A stretch of 64,000 nucleotides of DNA. Source: Planctomycetota bacterium (GTDB taxonomy: Bacteria; Planctomycetota; Phycisphaerae; Phycisphaerales; UBA1924). The notes below the pieces were generated by a model. That model was not told the origin of the DNA. It was given only the letters and a program-made list of their open reading frames with translations, and searched no databases. The position numbers and the translations under genes are program-made. Shown here piece by piece: positions 17,126 to 25,582 of the stretch. The stretch's first letter is position 1. Each line of letters opens with the position of its first letter. The stretch is taken from assembly GCA_018968885.1 (NCBI GenBank), contig JAGWZK010000002.1, positions 62,001 through 126,000 of the forward strand. Reading direction: 5' to 3'.

Positions 17126-18262
17126 TTACGCCGCGGCGTGCAAGGAGGCCGATTCGGCGGAATTGGCCGGGAATCCCTGCTCCGGTGCCAGCCCACACTG
17201 TTCACGCAAGTAGCAGGCGATGCGGTTGGCCTGCTCTTCCTGCATGGTCTTGTGCAATGTGACGGTGGCGATTTTCGGGGCCGACCCTACGAGAATGTCG
17301 AGTGAGAACAGCCGCGGCGGAGAGGAGTCGGACTTGGCCGACACAGGGGCAAAGGGCAGCGTCTCACGCACGCGCACTTGGCGGATGGTGTTGAAGGGGA
17401 CAGGGCGGGATGGATCGAGGGTGTCTGACGTGGCCGAAGGTGGAAGAAGGAGCATTGAGCCATGGCGATCAATCGTGACATTCAGATAGCCGCTGTGCAT
17501 GCGCCACGCCCGCCAGAAACCCATGATGATGCCGAGCCCCACGCACGTCGCCGCAGTGCCGATGGCCACAACCGGGGGCGGGCTCATGCCCGTGGAGAAG
17601 GCAACGACGAAGATACTCACGAATGCCAGCAGGCCTGTGGTAGCAACCGCCGAACTGATGGCGGAAACGGTTTCGAGACGGAAGGTAGTTTGGTGTGGTT
17701 CGTCTTTGACGATGAGGCCGTGCATTGGGTGACGCAGGTGTGGGGGCGAAAGACGATCACGCAAGGCCGATCCAAGGGCCGCAAGGCAGCCAATCCCCAC
17801 GGCTTGAAAGGGAAGCAGAAAGAGCATCATCATCCACGATGAGCGACCGGTGGCGGTGCGTAAGACCGCCGTGCCGGGGGATTGCGGATCAACATACGCG
17901 GTAACTGTGGCACCAGCAGGATGATCCTTGGCCCAGCGGCTCGCGCCGCGATAAGAACCACTCATGGTGTCAAAGGCGATGCGATCGCTTGTATAGTTCT
18001 GCCCTTGGTGCGTGTAGGTGTAGGTGACGGCATTGGAGTACGTCGTGCTGTCTTCGCCGTCGTGCTCTTTGATGGTCGACGAGGTGATCGTGGCCGGAAC
18101 CGCCACGAATCGCGACCGTGCGTCCGCCTGCCCCCACAAACCGCGGATCATCAGTGTGGTGGCGAGGGTGGTGATGGTGAGCCAGATGCAGGAGAAGATG
18201 AGGAGAAAGGCGATGGGGACGCCGAAGCGGTTGGTTGGCTTAGCGGTTTGCGGCGGCTGCAT
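17126..18262 (-). CDS. DUF3592-type membrane protein (paralogue 1)
   Basis: 378 residues. One N-terminal membrane segment (about 15-42), then an extracytoplasmic domain (45-135) with F-V-A-V-P-A-T-I, Y-x-N-A-V-T-Y-T-Y, Q-x-Y-T-S-D-R-I-A-F-D and V-T-A-Y-V-D-P-Q-S-P-G, which is the DUF3592 pattern. A second hydrophobic segment (140-165), a helical pair (195-250) and a C-terminal cytoplasmic domain follow. Same architecture as the next gene upstream (18429-19541). Function unknown; the phoU ATG lies just downstream. Confidence 0.72.
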   Translation of the reverse strand: MQPPQTAKPTNRFGVPIAFLLIFSCIWLTITTLATTLMIRGLWGQADARSRFVAVPATITSSTIKEHDGEDSTTYSNAVTYTYTHQGQNYTSDRIAFDTMSGSYRGASRWAKDHPAGATVTAYVDPQSPGTAVLRTATGRSSWMMMLFLLPFQAVGIGCLAALGSALRDRLSPPHLRHPMHGLIVKDEPHQTTFRLETVSAISSAVATTGLLAFVSIFVVAFSTGMSPPPVVAIGTAATCVGLGIIMGFWRAWRMHSGYLNVTIDRHGSMLLLPPSATSDTLDPSRPVPFNTIRQVRVRETLPFAPVSAKSDSSPPRLFSLDILVGSAPKIATVTLHKTMQEEQANRIACYLREQCGLAPEQGFPANSAESASLHAAA

Positions 18263-18428
18263 GAATAAAGCATCGGATGGGAAATGGCGGGGATGTCGTG
18301 GAAGCGGCGAGGCGGCAGATGCTGAGCGGAGAGTGCAGGGGATAGTGGGCGTGTGGAGTCATTCTCGGACGGGAGGGGAAGGGGTCAAGGGTGGTTCGTA
18401 GTGCCGAGTGAGACATGCGACAGAGCGG

Positions 18429-19541
18429 TCAAAGTGGCGAATCAGTGTCTGCAGATTCATGGATGGTGAGACAGGGAGCGTCGCCGATTTCATGCTTGAG
18501 GAACTCGACGAGGGCCTGGGCCTGATGGGCCTGCAGGGAAGAGGCGAGTTGGTAGCGTTTGGAATCAGGTGAAATGCCAACTGTGAGTCGAACTGCGTGG
18601 TACGTGCCGCCGCGACGGCCACGGGTTGAGGTGCGGGTGATGCCGGTGACATCATCGAAGGGGACGCTGGCGGCTACGGCCTGCTTCAAGACGCTGGGTG
18701 GCAAGAGGAGGAGGCGTTGCTCACGATCGATGATGAGGTCGTAGCGACCACTGTCGCGGCGGAAGCGAGCGAAGAAATAGACGATGGTGCCGAGCGTGAG
18801 ACACGCGATGGCGACACCGATGGACACTGGGAAGGGGGGCTGCATGCGGGCGGTCAGCGCGAGGATGAAGGTGGACAGAAAGGATGTGCCGCCGATGGTC
18901 AGGAGTGCTTTGAGAAGCGGGTGAAATTGAGAGAGGCGGAGGATGGCGATGGCGTCATCTTGGCGGAGGAGGAAGCCACTGGCGGTGGCGGAATCGTGCG
19001 TGCGACAGCCGGGACGGAAGTAGATGATGATGGCGGCGATGATCGCAATGCTGATGGTTTGGCAAGGGAGTAGAAAAACCAGCATCATGCCGAACGAGCG
19101 CGTGGAAGATTCGCGGCTGGATTTCCAGAGGGTGGCGGAGGAGGGATTCAGAGGATCGATGTAGGCGGTGGTGGCAGCGCCGGGTTGGTTCTGCGTTTCG
19201 ATCTGTTTGGCATCGTCGTAATTTGAGCTGGAGTAATCAAAGGCGATGCGGTCGGAGGTGTAGGTTTTTCCATCGGCGGTGTAGGAGTAAGTGATGGCGT
19301 TGCGATAGGAGTTTCCGCTTTTACTGCGTTGCCTGATGACTTCGGAGGTGAGGATGGTGGCGGGGACGGGGACAAAGCGAGCTGCGGCATCGCGCTGCTG
19401 GAGCATGCGATTCCAGACCTGGTGGGTAAGACCGATGGTGACGACGAGAAAGACCAGAGCGACAGCGGAAGCGATGAGAAAACCGATGGCGTTGGCGAGG
19501 CGCGGTCGGAGAAGAGCGGGTTGAGAGGGTATTTTCTGCAC
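18429..19541 (-). CDS. DUF3592-type membrane protein (paralogue 2)
   Basis: 370 residues, with the same order of parts as the protein at 17126-18262: N-terminal membrane helix, extracytoplasmic DUF3592 segment (F-V-P-V-P-A-T-I, Y-R-N-A-I-T-Y-S-Y, K-T-Y-T-S-D-R-I-A-F-D, T-A-Y-I-D-P-L-N-P), membrane helices, then a soluble domain containing 'DLIIDREQRLLLLPPS', which parallels 'NVTIDRHGSMLLLPPS' in paralogue 1. The pair looks like an old tandem duplication. It starts 42 bp after the mfd stop. Function unknown. Confidence 0.72.
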   Translation of the reverse strand: MQKIPSQPALLRPRLANAIGFLIASAVALVFLVVTIGLTHQVWNRMLQQRDAAARFVPVPATILTSEVIRQRSKSGNSYRNAITYSYTADGKTYTSDRIAFDYSSSNYDDAKQIETQNQPGAATTAYIDPLNPSSATLWKSSRESSTRSFGMMLVFLLPCQTISIAIIAAIIIYFRPGCRTHDSATASGFLLRQDDAIAILRLSQFHPLLKALLTIGGTSFLSTFILALTARMQPPFPVSIGVAIACLTLGTIVYFFARFRRDSGRYDLIIDREQRLLLLPPSVLKQAVAASVPFDDVTGITRTSTRGRRGGTYHAVRLTVGISPDSKRYQLASSLQAHQAQALVEFLKHEIGDAPCLTIHESADTDSPL

Positions 19542-19583
19542 AGGTGATGTATTGGGAGTCGGGCAAGAGAGTTGCGTGGCGGG

Positions 19584-22500
19584 TTACTTCTTTGATGGCT
19601 TGCCGGATGCGGATTTTGAAGTGTGTTTTGGTTTGACGTGTGCGGGAGCGGTCGATGTTGTCGCGGTGAGGCCGAGGCGACGGCGGAGGACGGCCATGAG
19701 GGTGTCGGGCTCCATGAGGCGTTCATCGAGGCGGAGGTAGACCTCGGCGGGCGCGCTGGGGGATTTGGGAGGGAGGGCGGTGACGGTGCCGGCGGAGGTG
19801 CCGGTGCCGACAGTCATGCCACGATTCAGGCCTTCGGCGACGCGTTTTTCGCTCTGGCAGAAGAAGAGGACATCGCGCTCGCGGAGGGCGACAGCGCGGA
19901 TGGCGAGCTCAGCGCAGGCGATACGGAGCTGGGTGAGTTCCAGAAGCCGTTCGGCGGGGCGGGGCGGCTCGCCGTAGGCGGCGACGAGATCGCGGCGGAA
20001 GTTGGCGACATCGTCAAGGGTGTGCGCGGTGGCGAGACGGCGATAGGCCTCGAGGCGGCGGAGGTCGGAGGGGATGTAGGTCTTGGGGATGACGCCGAGG
20101 ATGCCGACCTCGATGGTGATTTCGCCGGGGGGCTGGTGCTTTTTGCCGGATTGGAGCTCTTTGACACCATCTTCGAGGAGACGGCAATACATCTCGTAGC
20201 CGACGGTGGCGATGTGGCCGGATTGTTCAGCGCCGAGCAGGTTGCCGGCGCCGCGAATCTCCAGATCGCGCATGGCGATCTTGAAGCCAGCGCCGAGCAT
20301 GCTGAACTGTTCGATGGCCATGAGACGCTTGCGGGCGACATCGGTGAGCTGGCGATTTTCGGGGAGGACGAGATAGCAGTACGCGCGGTGCTTGCTGCGG
20401 CCGACGCGGCCGCGGAGCTGGTGGAGATCGGCGAGGCCGTAGCGATCAGCCTCGTGGATGATCATGGTGTTGGCGGTGGGGATGTCGATGCCGGATTCGA
20501 TGATGGTGGTGGCGACGAGGATGTCGGCATCGCCGCGGACGAACTTCAGGATGACCTCTTCGAGTTCCTTGGGCTCCATCTGGCCGTGACCGATGACGAT
20601 CTTGGCATCGGGGGCGAGCTTCTGCACGTTGTCGGCGATGGACTGGATGTCGTGGACGCGGTTGTGAACGAAATAGACCTGTCCATCGCGGGCCAATTCG
20701 CGGGCGATGGCTTGTTGCAGTCGCTTGTAATTCCAGGCCATGACTTCGGTGACGATGGCGCGGCGATCGGCGGGGGCGACGGTGAGACTGCTGATATCGC
20801 GGAGGCCAAGAAGGGCCATGTGGAGGGTGCGCGGGATCGGCGTGGCGGAGAGGGTGAGCACATCGACGGTGAGGCGAAGGCGCAGGAGTTCATCTTTGTG
20901 TTCGACACCGAAGCGTTGCTCTTCATCGATGACGACCAAGCCCAGGTCGGCAAAGTGAACATCTTTGGAGAGGATGCGGTGAGTGCCGATGACGAGATCG
21001 ACACTGCCTTTGCGGACCCCTTCGAGGATGGCTTTCTGCTCGGCATCGGTCTTAAAGCGAGAGAGGGATTCGACGCGGAAGGGGTAGCCAGCGAATCTGG
21101 ATTTGAAGGTGCGTTCGTGCTGTTCGGCGAGGACGGTGGTGGGCACGAGGACGGCGACCTGCTTGCCGAATTCACAGGCCTTGAAGGCGGCGCGGATGGC
21201 AAGTTCGGTCTTGCCGAAGCCAACATCGCCACAGATCAGGCGATCCATGGGGCGGGGACGGGTCATGTCGCGCTTGATTTCTGAAAGCGCGGCGAGCTGG
21301 TCATCGGTTTCTTCGTAAGGAAACTCGTCCTCGAACTCTTTCTGCCAGGAGGTGTCGCCGGGGAAGGCGACGCCGGGAAGATGTTCGCGGGCAGCGCGAA
21401 CGCGGAGGAGTTCACCAGCGAGGTCGCGGGCGGATTCGCTGGCGCGTTGTTTTTGATTCTTCCACTTTTCGCCGCCGAGGACGGAGAGGGGTGGTTTGCC
21501 TTTGAAGCCGCCGACGTATTTCTGCACCTTGTCGATCTGGACGGCGGGGACGTGGAGTTTGGAGTTGTTGGCGAATTCGAGGGTGAGGAATTCTTCGAGT
21601 TCGGCAGCGGAGGGTGAGATGCCCTGGGCTTTCTTGTTCTGCCCGAGTGCCGCGGGCTGGCCGAGTGCCGCAGTCTGTGCCATGCGTTCGCGACCGGGGA
21701 GGGCGCGCGGTGGCATCTGGGTGAGGCCGATGAAGCGCGAGACGCCGTGATCAGCATGGACGACGTAATCACCTGGCTGGATATCCAGGAAGGTGTCCAT
21801 GGCGCGGCCGGCGCGGAGTTTGGTCGTGGCGCGGCGGGTGGTGAAGCGGTTGAGGATTTCGTGGTAGGGGACGATCCAGCAGCGGCCGCCATCTGCACCC
21901 CAGATCATGCCGCGATGTGTGTAGGCGACGAGTGATTCGACGCGGGCAGAGAGGGAGGGCGGGACATCTGGTGCGGCTTCGGTGAGGAGCTCACCGAGGC
22001 GCTGAGCTTCGGCGGGGTTCTGGCAACTGACGATTATGCGGCGATCGGTATCTTCTTTGAGTGGCTGGACGAGTTCGGTGATGGCTTCTTTGAGATCCTT
22101 GCTGAAGGCGTGAAGGGGCGCGATGGGGAGTGCGATGTGGGTGTCGGCGGCGGCTGCCCCAGCGGAGAACTGGTTGATCTCGGCGAGGGCGTGGAAGGTT
22201 TCGTTGAGGAGCTTGAGGGTGGAAGGGGGCGCGCCGATGCCACGGGAATCGAGGATGCGTTCGAAGTAGCCGCGGGCCTGCTCGACGATCTCGAAGGTTT
22301 CGGCGAGAATGACGGCCGCACCCTTGGGGAAAAGATCGAGGGGCGAGCAGGTTCCGATGTCGGATTGAATGGCTTTGACATCGGCGCAGACGAGCTGGAC
22401 CTGCGCACCGGGCGGCAGAACTCGATCGGAGCCCATGGTGTTGAGGTCGATCTCATTGATGCGATCGAGCGTGTCTCCGAAGAAATCCAGACGGATGGGG

Positions 22501-23117
22501 ACACCGGCGATCACGGGAGAGTCGTTGGCAGTCGCCGAAGTGAGGGCCGAGGGCGTGCCGGGGGGGAAGACATCGAGAATGCCACCGCGCAGAGAGAAAT
22601 CGCCGGGTTCTTCCACGGCTTCGACGCGGCGGTAGCCAGCGGCATCGAGCCAGGTGGCGAGTTCGCGCGGCTCGACGGTGTCACCTTTCTTGAGGAGTCG
22701 CATGACCGTGCCGAAGCGGGCGGGCATGGGGACGTGCTGCATCAGCGCCTGAATAGGGGCGATGATGACGCGGGGTTGATCGACGGGCGCGGCGATGATG
22801 TCGCGGAGTGCGCTGAGGCGTTCGGCAAAGAGATCGAGAGAGACGTTGGTTTCGCCGGGGAGAACTTCGAGAGCAGGGAAGCGGAGAGCGGGGATGCCGT
22901 GCTCGGTGAGTTCATCGGCGGCATCATCAGCTTCATCGATATGAGCGACGACGAGGAGTGTGAGGCGGGAAGAGAGGTGGGCGACGGCGCCTGCGACGAG
23001 ATGGGTGGAGCTGCCTGCGGAGCCGGAGCAGACGACGCGATGGCGCGCGGAGAGAGCGCGGGAGAGTTCGATGACTGCGGGGTCGGAAGAGAGGAGTTGG
23101 AGGATGGAGGAGGGCAA
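19584..23117 (-). CDS. mfd: Transcription-repair coupling factor
   Basis: 1177 residues, the usual length. It removes RNA polymerase stalled at DNA lesions and recruits UvrA. The order of domains is standard: UvrB-like N-terminal part (1-320), RNA-polymerase-interacting CarD-like domain beginning near G-D-Y-V-V-H-x-D-H-G (about 448-458), RecG-like helicase with Walker A GDVGFGKTE (about 630), DEEQ box (VIDEEQRFG), SATPIPRTL motif and the TRG-type 'GHGQMEPKELE' region, then the C-terminal TRCF domain. An Ala/Leu/Gly/Gln-rich insert with a repeated AALGQ lies in the RNA-polymerase-interacting domain. The gene is probably transcribed from the 150-bp gap at 23118-23267. Confidence 0.96.
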   Translation of the reverse strand: MPSSILQLLSSDPAVIELSRALSARHRVVCSGSAGSSTHLVAGAVAHLSSRLTLLVVAHIDEADDAADELTEHGIPALRFPALEVLPGETNVSLDLFAERLSALRDIIAAPVDQPRVIIAPIQALMQHVPMPARFGTVMRLLKKGDTVEPRELATWLDAAGYRRVEAVEEPGDFSLRGGILDVFPPGTPSALTSATANDSPVIAGVPIRLDFFGDTLDRINEIDLNTMGSDRVLPPGAQVQLVCADVKAIQSDIGTCSPLDLFPKGAAVILAETFEIVEQARGYFERILDSRGIGAPPSTLKLLNETFHALAEINQFSAGAAAADTHIALPIAPLHAFSKDLKEAITELVQPLKEDTDRRIIVSCQNPAEAQRLGELLTEAAPDVPPSLSARVESLVAYTHRGMIWGADGGRCWIVPYHEILNRFTTRRATTKLRAGRAMDTFLDIQPGDYVVHADHGVSRFIGLTQMPPRALPGRERMAQTAALGQPAALGQNKKAQGISPSAAELEEFLTLEFANNSKLHVPAVQIDKVQKYVGGFKGKPPLSVLGGEKWKNQKQRASESARDLAGELLRVRAAREHLPGVAFPGDTSWQKEFEDEFPYEETDDQLAALSEIKRDMTRPRPMDRLICGDVGFGKTELAIRAAFKACEFGKQVAVLVPTTVLAEQHERTFKSRFAGYPFRVESLSRFKTDAEQKAILEGVRKGSVDLVIGTHRILSKDVHFADLGLVVIDEEQRFGVEHKDELLRLRLTVDVLTLSATPIPRTLHMALLGLRDISSLTVAPADRRAIVTEVMAWNYKRLQQAIARELARDGQVYFVHNRVHDIQSIADNVQKLAPDAKIVIGHGQMEPKELEEVILKFVRGDADILVATTIIESGIDIPTANTMIIHEADRYGLADLHQLRGRVGRSKHRAYCYLVLPENRQLTDVARKRLMAIEQFSMLGAGFKIAMRDLEIRGAGNLLGAEQSGHIATVGYEMYCRLLEDGVKELQSGKKHQPPGEITIEVGILGVIPKTYIPSDLRRLEAYRRLATAHTLDDVANFRRDLVAAYGEPPRPAERLLELTQLRIACAELAIRAVALRERDVLFFCQSEKRVAEGLNRGMTVGTGTSAGTVTALPPKSPSAPAEVYLRLDERLMEPDTLMAVLRRRLGLTATTSTAPAHVKPKHTSKSASGKPSKK

Positions 23118-23267
23118 GGGGGTCGGCTTTCGAGATGAGCGCGTGAGTGGGCCTGCCGCAAAGGAGATTTCGTGCTCCTCTTACGTTGGGTGTCGATCTC
23201 AAGTTGAGAGAGTGTAGTGACGCTGGCGATGGTGACGCCAACTGTTCCCAACTGCCCCACCACTCTG

Positions 23268-24398
23268 CTAACTGCCAAAGACCATCGACGGGCTGACCTT
23301 CACCACGCGGCGGATTGACACGACGCTTCCCAGCCCGATGCAAAGCAATGTGCACCCGAAACTCGCTGCCGCTAGTTGCCAGGGAAAGAACACACTTAAT
23401 TCGCTCTCGGCCTTACGCGTCGCGAGAGTAAAGACCCCGGCGACACCTACGCCGATGCCGTACCCCACCATCGCCACCACCAGCGCCTGCACCAGCACCA
23501 TACCGATCAGCCGTGGCCCGGTGGTGCCCAGCGCCTTCAGCACCGCGAAGTGGCGGAGATTCTCCAAGGTGAACTGGTAGAAGATGGCAGCGCTCAGGAG
23601 CGCGCCGACCACAAACCCCAGCGCGATGGTGATGGCAAAGTTCAGCCCGATGCCCGTCGCCACGATGATGAATCGAATCGTCCGCTCCACCATCTGCCCA
23701 TGCGTCAGTGCGACGACATCGCCAAGTCCATCTATGCGCTCCGCCACCTCATTCACCTTGGCACCATCAACCACCTTCACCAGAATGTAGCTCATGCGCT
23801 TGCTACCCAGGGGCACATATCCCAGCGCGTTCTCATAGGTGGTGTAGATGATGCAGTTGGATTCAAATCCTTTCTTGGCTTTGCAGAAGCCCACCACAAC
23901 CGCACGCTTGTCGTTGATCTTCAGCTCGCCGCCGATCTGAATATTCCCCAGCTTTTCGCGGCTGCCCTCCTCTACCACGATGGCGTCGGGAATGCGCAGA
24001 TCCTCTATCTTCCCCTGCGCCATCACTGGTGGCCGCCCCACCAGCGTGGAGCGCGGAATCCCCATGATCTGCACCTTCTGAAAATCCCCATCCTCCAACT
24101 CGCACACCGCCCAGTTGGTCAGGAAGGGCTCTGCCCACTTCACACCCTCGACGCTGCGCACTCGCCCCAGCTTTTGATCTGCCAACGAGCGGAACTCGGC
24201 GATCCATTTGGTGCCAGGATCGCCCACCCACAGATCCGGCTCGTTGACATTCTGCAAAGGTCCGGTGGATTGCTTCAACAGGCCCATGAAGATCGCGGCT
24301 TGCTGATTGATAAGAAGCGTGGCAAAGGCAAGTCCCATCACCAGCGTGATGTACTTGGTGCGATCCCCAAAGAGCATGCGCAGGGCGACAAAGAGCAT
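23268..24398 (-). CDS. ABC transporter permease, MacB/FtsX (DevC-like) type
   Basis: 376 residues. One N-terminal membrane helix (about 15-38), a periplasmic MacB-like core (40-240), and three C-terminal helices (about 250-370) that form the FtsX domain, the four-helix layout of this superfamily. The start MLFVALRMLFGDRTKYITLV and the 'FAVLKALGTTGPRLIGMVLVQAL' coupling-helix region resemble DevC-type exporters. These permeases need an ATPase and usually an HlyD/DevB adaptor. Neither is adjacent; an adaptor lipoprotein occurs at 54641-56488. Confidence 0.85.
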   Translation of the reverse strand: MLFVALRMLFGDRTKYITLVMGLAFATLLINQQAAIFMGLLKQSTGPLQNVNEPDLWVGDPGTKWIAEFRSLADQKLGRVRSVEGVKWAEPFLTNWAVCELEDGDFQKVQIMGIPRSTLVGRPPVMAQGKIEDLRIPDAIVVEEGSREKLGNIQIGGELKINDKRAVVVGFCKAKKGFESNCIIYTTYENALGYVPLGSKRMSYILVKVVDGAKVNEVAERIDGLGDVVALTHGQMVERTIRFIIVATGIGLNFAITIALGFVVGALLSAAIFYQFTLENLRHFAVLKALGTTGPRLIGMVLVQALVVAMVGYGIGVGVAGVFTLATRKAESELSVFFPWQLAAASFGCTLLCIGLGSVVSIRRVVKVSPSMVFGS

Positions 24399-24466
24399 GC
24401 TCCAAGATTACGGTCGCCGCAGGCGGTTGGATTCACCACAAACTGATCACACTCATTTGGTCACCT

Positions 24467-25534
24467 TCACTTGGCGGGCGCGGTCTTCAACTGAACATCC
24501 AGAAACTGCTTCACTTCCGCCAACGTCGCCAGACGCATAAACCCCCCGTTGCCATGCCCTGAATCCGCCTTTTCAATCAGTTCCACCCGCGCCCCTGCCT
24601 TCTGCAACGCATCACGCAGCATCACGCTCTGCTCCATCGGCACCAGGCGATCTTCTGTTCCGTGCATGATCAACATCGGGGCATCATCCTTACTCGCATA
24701 GATCACGGGACTCGCCTGCCTGAGCACATCCATCTTCTCGCTCAGTTTGCCTCCTGCCAGCTTCATCATCGGCCCCGGCTCTCCATCCCGTTCCTGATCG
24801 ATCCCTTCCACCATCTTGACGAGATCGGACGGACCGAACCAATTCACCACTGCTTGCACGCTCGATGAGTGTGCCGCGTTGCCTCCGACTTCCCCTTCGA
24901 GCATGAGGTCATCTTTCGGTGTTGTCAGGCCCAGCATCGCCGCCAGATGCCCACCGGCCGAAGACCCCCACACCCCCACTCGCGACGCATCGATTCCATA
25001 CTTCTCGGCATTGGCCTTCAACCAGCGAATCGCGCCCTTGCAATCCTGAATCTGCGCTGGCCATGGCGCGACATCCGTCAAGCGATACTGAATACTCGCC
25101 ACCACATACCCATCCAGCACTAGCCGGTTGGCCGGACAGCGGTCCTTGCTTCCCCCTTGCCATCCACCGCCGTGAATCCAGACCACCAGCGGCCGTGCAC
25201 GCTCTCCTTCCGCCACCTTTTCCGGCACGTACACGTCCAGCTTCAGGGGCAGATCCTCACCTTCCGCGCCCTTCACTGTGGCATACACCACATCCGCAAT
25301 TTTCTTCACCCCAACGGGCGTTTCAAAACCGCGGCGACCGCCGATTCGATCACGGCCAGGTTGTGGCACCGCCGCGGGTGCCACCACCGGCCCCACCTGA
25401 GGCACATTCTTCTCTGATTCAGGTGCCGCCGGTTGGCTCGCCAGTGCTGCGGGCATGAGCACGTATATTCCTGCACTGAGCATGACACAACCAAGACGCA
25501 AAAACCGCTCTGTGCGCAACTGCCCGTGCATCAT
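24467..25534 (-). CDS. Secreted alpha/beta-hydrolase (BD-FAE/carboxylesterase-like)
   Basis: 355 residues with a signal peptide (about 1-34, ending A-L-A-S) and a Pro/Ala linker. Oxyanion-hole motif HGGGWQGGS (121-129), nucleophile S192 in GSSAG, acid D295 in HGTEDRLV and histidine H327 in DSGHG complete the catalytic triad. The layout matches bifunctional feruloyl/acetyl xylan esterase-type (BD-FAE) enzymes from polysaccharide degraders. It lies next to a secreted S9 peptidase on the same strand (48 bp apart), so the pair may be coexpressed for degradation of external polymers. Confidence 0.85.
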   Translation of the reverse strand: MMHGQLRTERFLRLGCVMLSAGIYVLMPAALASQPAAPESEKNVPQVGPVVAPAAVPQPGRDRIGGRRGFETPVGVKKIADVVYATVKGAEGEDLPLKLDVYVPEKVAEGERARPLVVWIHGGGWQGGSKDRCPANRLVLDGYVVASIQYRLTDVAPWPAQIQDCKGAIRWLKANAEKYGIDASRVGVWGSSAGGHLAAMLGLTTPKDDLMLEGEVGGNAAHSSSVQAVVNWFGPSDLVKMVEGIDQERDGEPGPMMKLAGGKLSEKMDVLRQASPVIYASKDDAPMLIMHGTEDRLVPMEQSVMLRDALQKAGARVELIEKADSGHGNGGFMRLATLAEVKQFLDVQLKTAPAK

Positions 25535-25582
25535 GGTGCACCTCCGCTTGTCAAACGAACGACCGCCGCCGATCTTGCCGAA

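Noticed and set aside
19623-21284. A long plus-strand open frame inside mfd
   Set aside because: Antisense shadow; composition is Glu/Gly/Asp-rich and mfd on the other strand has all expected motifs.
23238-23277. Four loose 10-bp units around CCAACTGNNC at the permease gene end
   Set aside because: Units are too divergent and the last covers the stop codon; likely chance.
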